The translations under genes were made by a program, and so were the position numbers. The notes under the pieces are model-generated. The model worked only from the letters and a program-made list of their open reading frames with translations. It did not search any database and had not been told where the DNA came from. From an uncultured Actinomycetes bacterium (lineage in GTDB: Bacteria > Actinomycetota > Actinomycetes > Nanopelagicales > Nanopelagicaceae), in assembly GCA_903898855.1 (NCBI GenBank), contig CAIUHB010000063.1, forward strand, positions 1 through 8,533: a stretch of DNA of 8,533 nt. Direction: 5' to 3'. Of this stretch, positions 5,800 to 8,533 are shown piece by piece. Every line of letters starts with the position of its first letter. The first letter of the stretch is position 1.

Positions 5800-6155
5800 A
5801 TGAGATAACGGTTATCTTTGACGGGCAATGCGAACTCTGCCGGAATTCAATCGCTTGGACGCGTAAGAAGTTGGAGATAACCGCCATTGATTTCCATAGC
5901 GCCGATCTCTCTTCATACTCCTTAACAACGGAAGAGTGCGCTCGAGAAGTCTGGGTAATCTGTGGCGATACTCGAGTCAGCGGTGCCGATGCCGTTCGTT
6001 ATCTGCTCAATGCGAGAGGAAACCGGAGAACGGCTCTGCTTATCGCTACCTTCGGACCACTATCCCGCGTGGGATATCACTGGGTCGCCAGTCATAGAAA
6101 TTCCCTACCGGTAAGGCTGCTCTCTCGGGCTTTGGCGAAGGTGGCTTCCTCCTGA
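5796..6155 (+). CDS. DCC-family (DUF393) thiol-disulfide oxidoreductase-like protein
   Basis: This 119-residue protein begins with a beta-strand and the family's signature, ITVIFDGQCELC. It holds D9, G10 and the C12-x-x-C15 pair after which the DCC family is named. This resembles a thioredoxin-like redox site, though the biochemical function of most members is unproven. The rest fits the family: IDFHSADLSSYSL, then VWVICGDTRVSGADAVRYLL near residues 50-70, then a helical C-terminus with WVASHR. Length is normal for the family (about 110-140). No signal peptide is present, so it is probably cytoplasmic. The start ATG overlaps the TGA stop of the photolyase-like gene (ATGA), which implies translational coupling and a shared mRNA. 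Genes of this family are often found beside photolyase genes in other bacteria, so a redox or flavin-related partnership is a reasonable inference. Confidence 0.85.
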   Translation: MNEITVIFDGQCELCRNSIAWTRKKLEITAIDFHSADLSSYSLTTEECAREVWVICGDTRVSGADAVRYLLNARGNRRTALLIATFGPLSRVGYHWVASHRNSLPVRLLSRALAKVASS

Positions 6156-6221
6156 AATCACATTTGAAGAATTCGGGCTGGATATACGCAGAGGGAAGGT
6201 AAGCCCCACACCAATTGTTGA

Positions 6222-6227
6222 TACCGT
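6222..6227 (+). promoter_or_regulatory. Candidate -10 element for a leaderless surface-protein transcript
   Basis: TACCGT (TANNNT) ends five bases before ATG 6233. No Shine-Dalgarno site is correctly spaced: an AGGGAAGG purine run at 6192-6199 is too far upstream. No good -35 was found, so the call rests on the hexamer and its position alone. Confidence 0.27.
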
Positions 6228-6232
6228 TCGCC

Positions 6233-8533
6233 ATGCGAAAAATTGCGAACGTTCCAACCGCCTCCAGCCTTAAAATCAAGATTGCCGGAGCCATGACTTT
6301 TCTCTTGGTCTTGCCTCTGCTTTCCATCATTGGCCTCTCATCCGCTCCATCTGCCCACGCCGATGCCAACCCAAATTTTGGCAAAGTGGCAATGTCTGGC
6401 AATGGGCAGGTTATCTACACAATGAATCGCGGTGGCAGTATTTGGAAGAGCGTTGACACCGGAATGACTTGGGGCGTCACGGCGGCAGGGACCTATTCAT
6501 GGAGCGCACTCGCAACTTCGCAAGATGGTTCAGTAGTCGCAGCTGGAACTATCGATACAAAGGCAATCTACGTTTCACATGATGGTGGCGCATCCTGGAG
6601 CCGAAACGATCTCGGCGGAACCCACAGCTGGCGCTCAATCGTCGTCTCGAACGATGGATCGATAATCCGCGCTATTGATGACAGCGACACCAATCTCTTT
6701 GAATCTTTCGACGGTGGAGGTACTTGGTCAATCAACGCAACCCTTCCTACGGTAGAGGCAGCAGGCGAGGACAGTTCGAGCGGTTGTCCCGGATCCCGCC
6801 GAAATATCGACGGCACATGTTCAATTCGCAGTTGGGTTGAGATAACCATGTCAGGTACCGGCAACAAGGTTGCGCTCTATCCTACGACTGGTGGCCAATA
6901 CTCATCTGAACGCCAACTCTTTATCTCCCAAGATGGCGGATCAACTTGGACAGAGTCATTAGGCTGTTGCCGCGATCAAGCGCGAACAGGTCAAATTGCA
7001 TCATCGCGTTCGGATACAAACTGGACCATCATGATGGGTAACTACGCTTCGTATCCTTCGTACATTCGTTATGATACAAATACTTCTACATGGAACTTCA
7101 CACCACTCTTAACTGAAGAGATTAGTTGGAATCACTTCGCGGTCGCAGCCGATGGCGATAAGGCAATATTTGTTGGTAACTACGGGCACCTCTACACAGG
7201 TTCAAATTCAACAAGCTTTACTCGGCCGTTTTCTTCGACCGCATACACATTCTCCGACGTTGTAATCTCGGATGACGGCACTATCCAAGGGGCGATGGAT
7301 ACGTACACCGGAGTTTTTTATATCTCCACAGACTCTGGTGCCACCTTCACTGCTCGGGGAGTCTTCTTAACTCCACTCTACATTTCCAGCCCGAATGATA
7401 ACCAAACAATTAATTACACCAAGGGCCAGAACATAACCGATTCAATTTCCACAGTCGGTGGACTTCCTAATTATTCATATTCAATTACTAGTGGCGTGTT
7501 GCCACCGGGAATTACCTTTGATACTCGGACCGCGATCTATTCCGGAACTCCTACGGAATTCGGAGTTTTCCCAGTTACTTTTATGGTCTCCGATAGCCAA
7601 ATTCCGAGTGAGACTCTCTCAGTGCACGTTACTTTCTCCAACCCAGTACTTAGCGTAGGTAGCTCGTACCCTGGAAATTCTGTCAACATCTATAGCAATG
7701 TAATGGTCGCTGACTCCCTGATAAACATTAACGGTGGTGTCTCGCCGCACACGGTTCGCGTCACAAGCGGGGCGTTGCCAGATGGCCTTTCCATTGACGA
7801 TAACGGACAACTCACCGGAACAACAATTGCGCCTGGATCCTTTTCCGTCACACTTCAAGTGACTGACGGTGATTCACCTGCAAATTCTGTCAGCAAAGAT
7901 TTTACAATTAACGTCCTTCCACCATTTGTGCAGGCATCAAGTGTCTCCAAAGTAGTAAGCGTCGATGCACCACAAAACTTGGTGACATCCGGAAACTACG
8001 TTTACTTCATGGCAGGAACTGCAGAACATGGAGTACAGTTATGGCGAACCGATGGCACCGAGACTGGAACATTAGAGATAGATAACGCCGGAGGAGTCAG
8101 TGGAAGCATCCGTGACGACCTTTACCCTTATGACATAACGCCTTGGAAGGGCGGGGTGGCTTTCCTAGGGAATACGCCTAACTCATACTCGATCTATACC
8201 AGCGATGGAACTGAGACGAATACCGTTCCACTCGATTTAGTTGCTGCGCTCAATCCGGGCGGAGGCACAAGTAATACCCCGTATTACTTCCTTGTGGCAT
8301 TTAAAGACCACCTTTACTTTGTGGATCAGTACGGAGTTCTCTGGGGAACCGATGGCCAAGGCCATACCTTCCAAACTCCGGTTACAGATGGTCCATCCTG
8401 GTTGAATGTCACCGGCGATGTGATGACATACTCGCAAAGTGGTGTCATTTATACATATGATGGATTAGAGAGCGGCACCGTTCACGCGCTCCCAATCGAT
8501 TCGAGTATTACTAATGTCGCAAATGTCACGGCG
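6233..8533 (+). CDS. Large secreted multidomain protein: Asp-box propeller, Ig-like domains, ELWxxDGT repeats (3' partial)
   Basis: The frame is open from ATG 6233 to the window end: 767 codons with no stop. An in-frame TAA at 6200-6202 bounds it upstream, and TTG 6215 and 6218 are less likely starts. Residues 1-43 are a signal peptide (K14, K16, core MTFLLVLPLLSIIGL, cleavage after SAHA). Residues 45-380 form a BNR/sialidase-type beta-propeller with five Asp-boxes (S-x-D-x-G-x-T/S-W/F) at 73-80, 115-122, 158-165, 232-239 and 365-372. Two putative Ig-like domains of the He_PIG type follow at about 382-469 and 470-562, each with a 'G.LP.G...D.....G.T' core (GVLPPGITFD; GALPDGLSID). From about 563 come ELWxxDGT-type repeats: LWRTDGTETGT at 603-613, IYTSDGTETNT at 654-664, and a divergent LWGTDGQ at 703-709. 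The protein is probably a surface or released adhesin or glycan-binding protein. No sialidase catalytic residues were identified. The anchor, if any, lies outside the window. Confidence 0.85.
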   Translation, partial: MRKIANVPTASSLKIKIAGAMTFLLVLPLLSIIGLSSAPSAHADANPNFGKVAMSGNGQVIYTMNRGGSIWKSVDTGMTWGVTAAGTYSWSALATSQDGSVVAAGTIDTKAIYVSHDGGASWSRNDLGGTHSWRSIVVSNDGSIIRAIDDSDTNLFESFDGGGTWSINATLPTVEAAGEDSSSGCPGSRRNIDGTCSIRSWVEITMSGTGNKVALYPTTGGQYSSERQLFISQDGGSTWTESLGCCRDQARTGQIASSRSDTNWTIMMGNYASYPSYIRYDTNTSTWNFTPLLTEEISWNHFAVAADGDKAIFVGNYGHLYTGSNSTSFTRPFSSTAYTFSDVVISDDGTIQGAMDTYTGVFYISTDSGATFTARGVFLTPLYISSPNDNQTINYTKGQNITDSISTVGGLPNYSYSITSGVLPPGITFDTRTAIYSGTPTEFGVFPVTFMVSDSQIPSETLSVHVTFSNPVLSVGSSYPGNSVNIYSNVMVADSLININGGVSPHTVRVTSGALPDGLSIDDNGQLTGTTIAPGSFSVTLQVTDGDSPANSVSKDFTINVLPPFVQASSVSKVVSVDAPQNLVTSGNYVYFMAGTAEHGVQLWRTDGTETGTLEIDNAGGVSGSIRDDLYPYDITPWKGGVAFLGNTPNSYSIYTSDGTETNTVPLDLVAALNPGGGTSNTPYYFLVAFKDHLYFVDQYGVLWGTDGQGHTFQTPVTDGPSWLNVTGDVMTYSQSGVIYTYDGLESGTVHALPIDSSITNVANVTA

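Noticed and set aside
6156..6232. Terminator after the DCC-family gene
   Set aside because: No stem of useful length followed by a T-run was found in this 77-base gap; only short palindromes such as GAATTC occur.
6568..6867. Minus-strand ORF opposite the propeller gene
   Set aside because: It lies entirely within the 767-codon + strand frame, whose Asp-box repeats show it is the real one.

Overview
The window reads as a chromosomal segment of a mid-GC bacterium, most likely a planktonic actinobacterium. The grounds are circumstantial: a short Cys-x13-Cys module in front of a collagen-like stalk, a basic two-cysteine C-terminal tail on a secreted protein, several apparently leaderless start sites with TANNNT hexamers, and roughly balanced base composition. 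I cannot name a genus from sequence alone.

Layout, all genes on the + strand. (1) 2-754: the 3' part of a von Willebrand factor A (VWA) domain protein, cut by the window edge. (2) 764-880: a 38-codon ORF that looks like the broken N-terminus of a histone-deacetylase/AcuC-like enzyme. (3) 941-1507: a secreted collagen-like protein, followed by a strong hairpin at 1538-1572. (4) 1652-3520: a large secreted protein of unknown function with a Pro/Thr/Ser linker and a basic two-cysteine tail. (5) 3546-4451: a complete solitary Mrr-type restriction endonuclease. (6) 4576-5799: a photolyase/cryptochrome-like flavoprotein with unusual domain order. (7) 5796-6155: a DCC-family (DUF393) thiol-disulfide oxidoreductase-like protein whose ATG overlaps the stop of gene 6. 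(8) 6233-8533: the first 767 codons of a large secreted multidomain protein (Asp-box beta-propeller, two Ig-like domains, ELWxxDGT-type repeats) that runs off the right edge.

The most interesting item is the photolyase-like gene. It begins directly at the linker and FAD-binding domain and carries what looks like the normally N-terminal alpha/beta domain at its C-terminus, i.e. an apparent circular permutation. It also has four cysteines (C143, C227, C230, C236) placed much like the 4Fe-4S ligands of the FeS-BCP bacterial photolyases. The overlapping DCC-family gene suggests a translationally coupled redox or light-response pair.

The other theme is the cell surface: three of the eight genes encode exported proteins with stalk, linker or repeat modules. 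Mrr sits among them as an isolated type IV restriction gene with no methyltransferase beside it. No rRNA, tRNA, CRISPR array, transposase or attachment site was seen.
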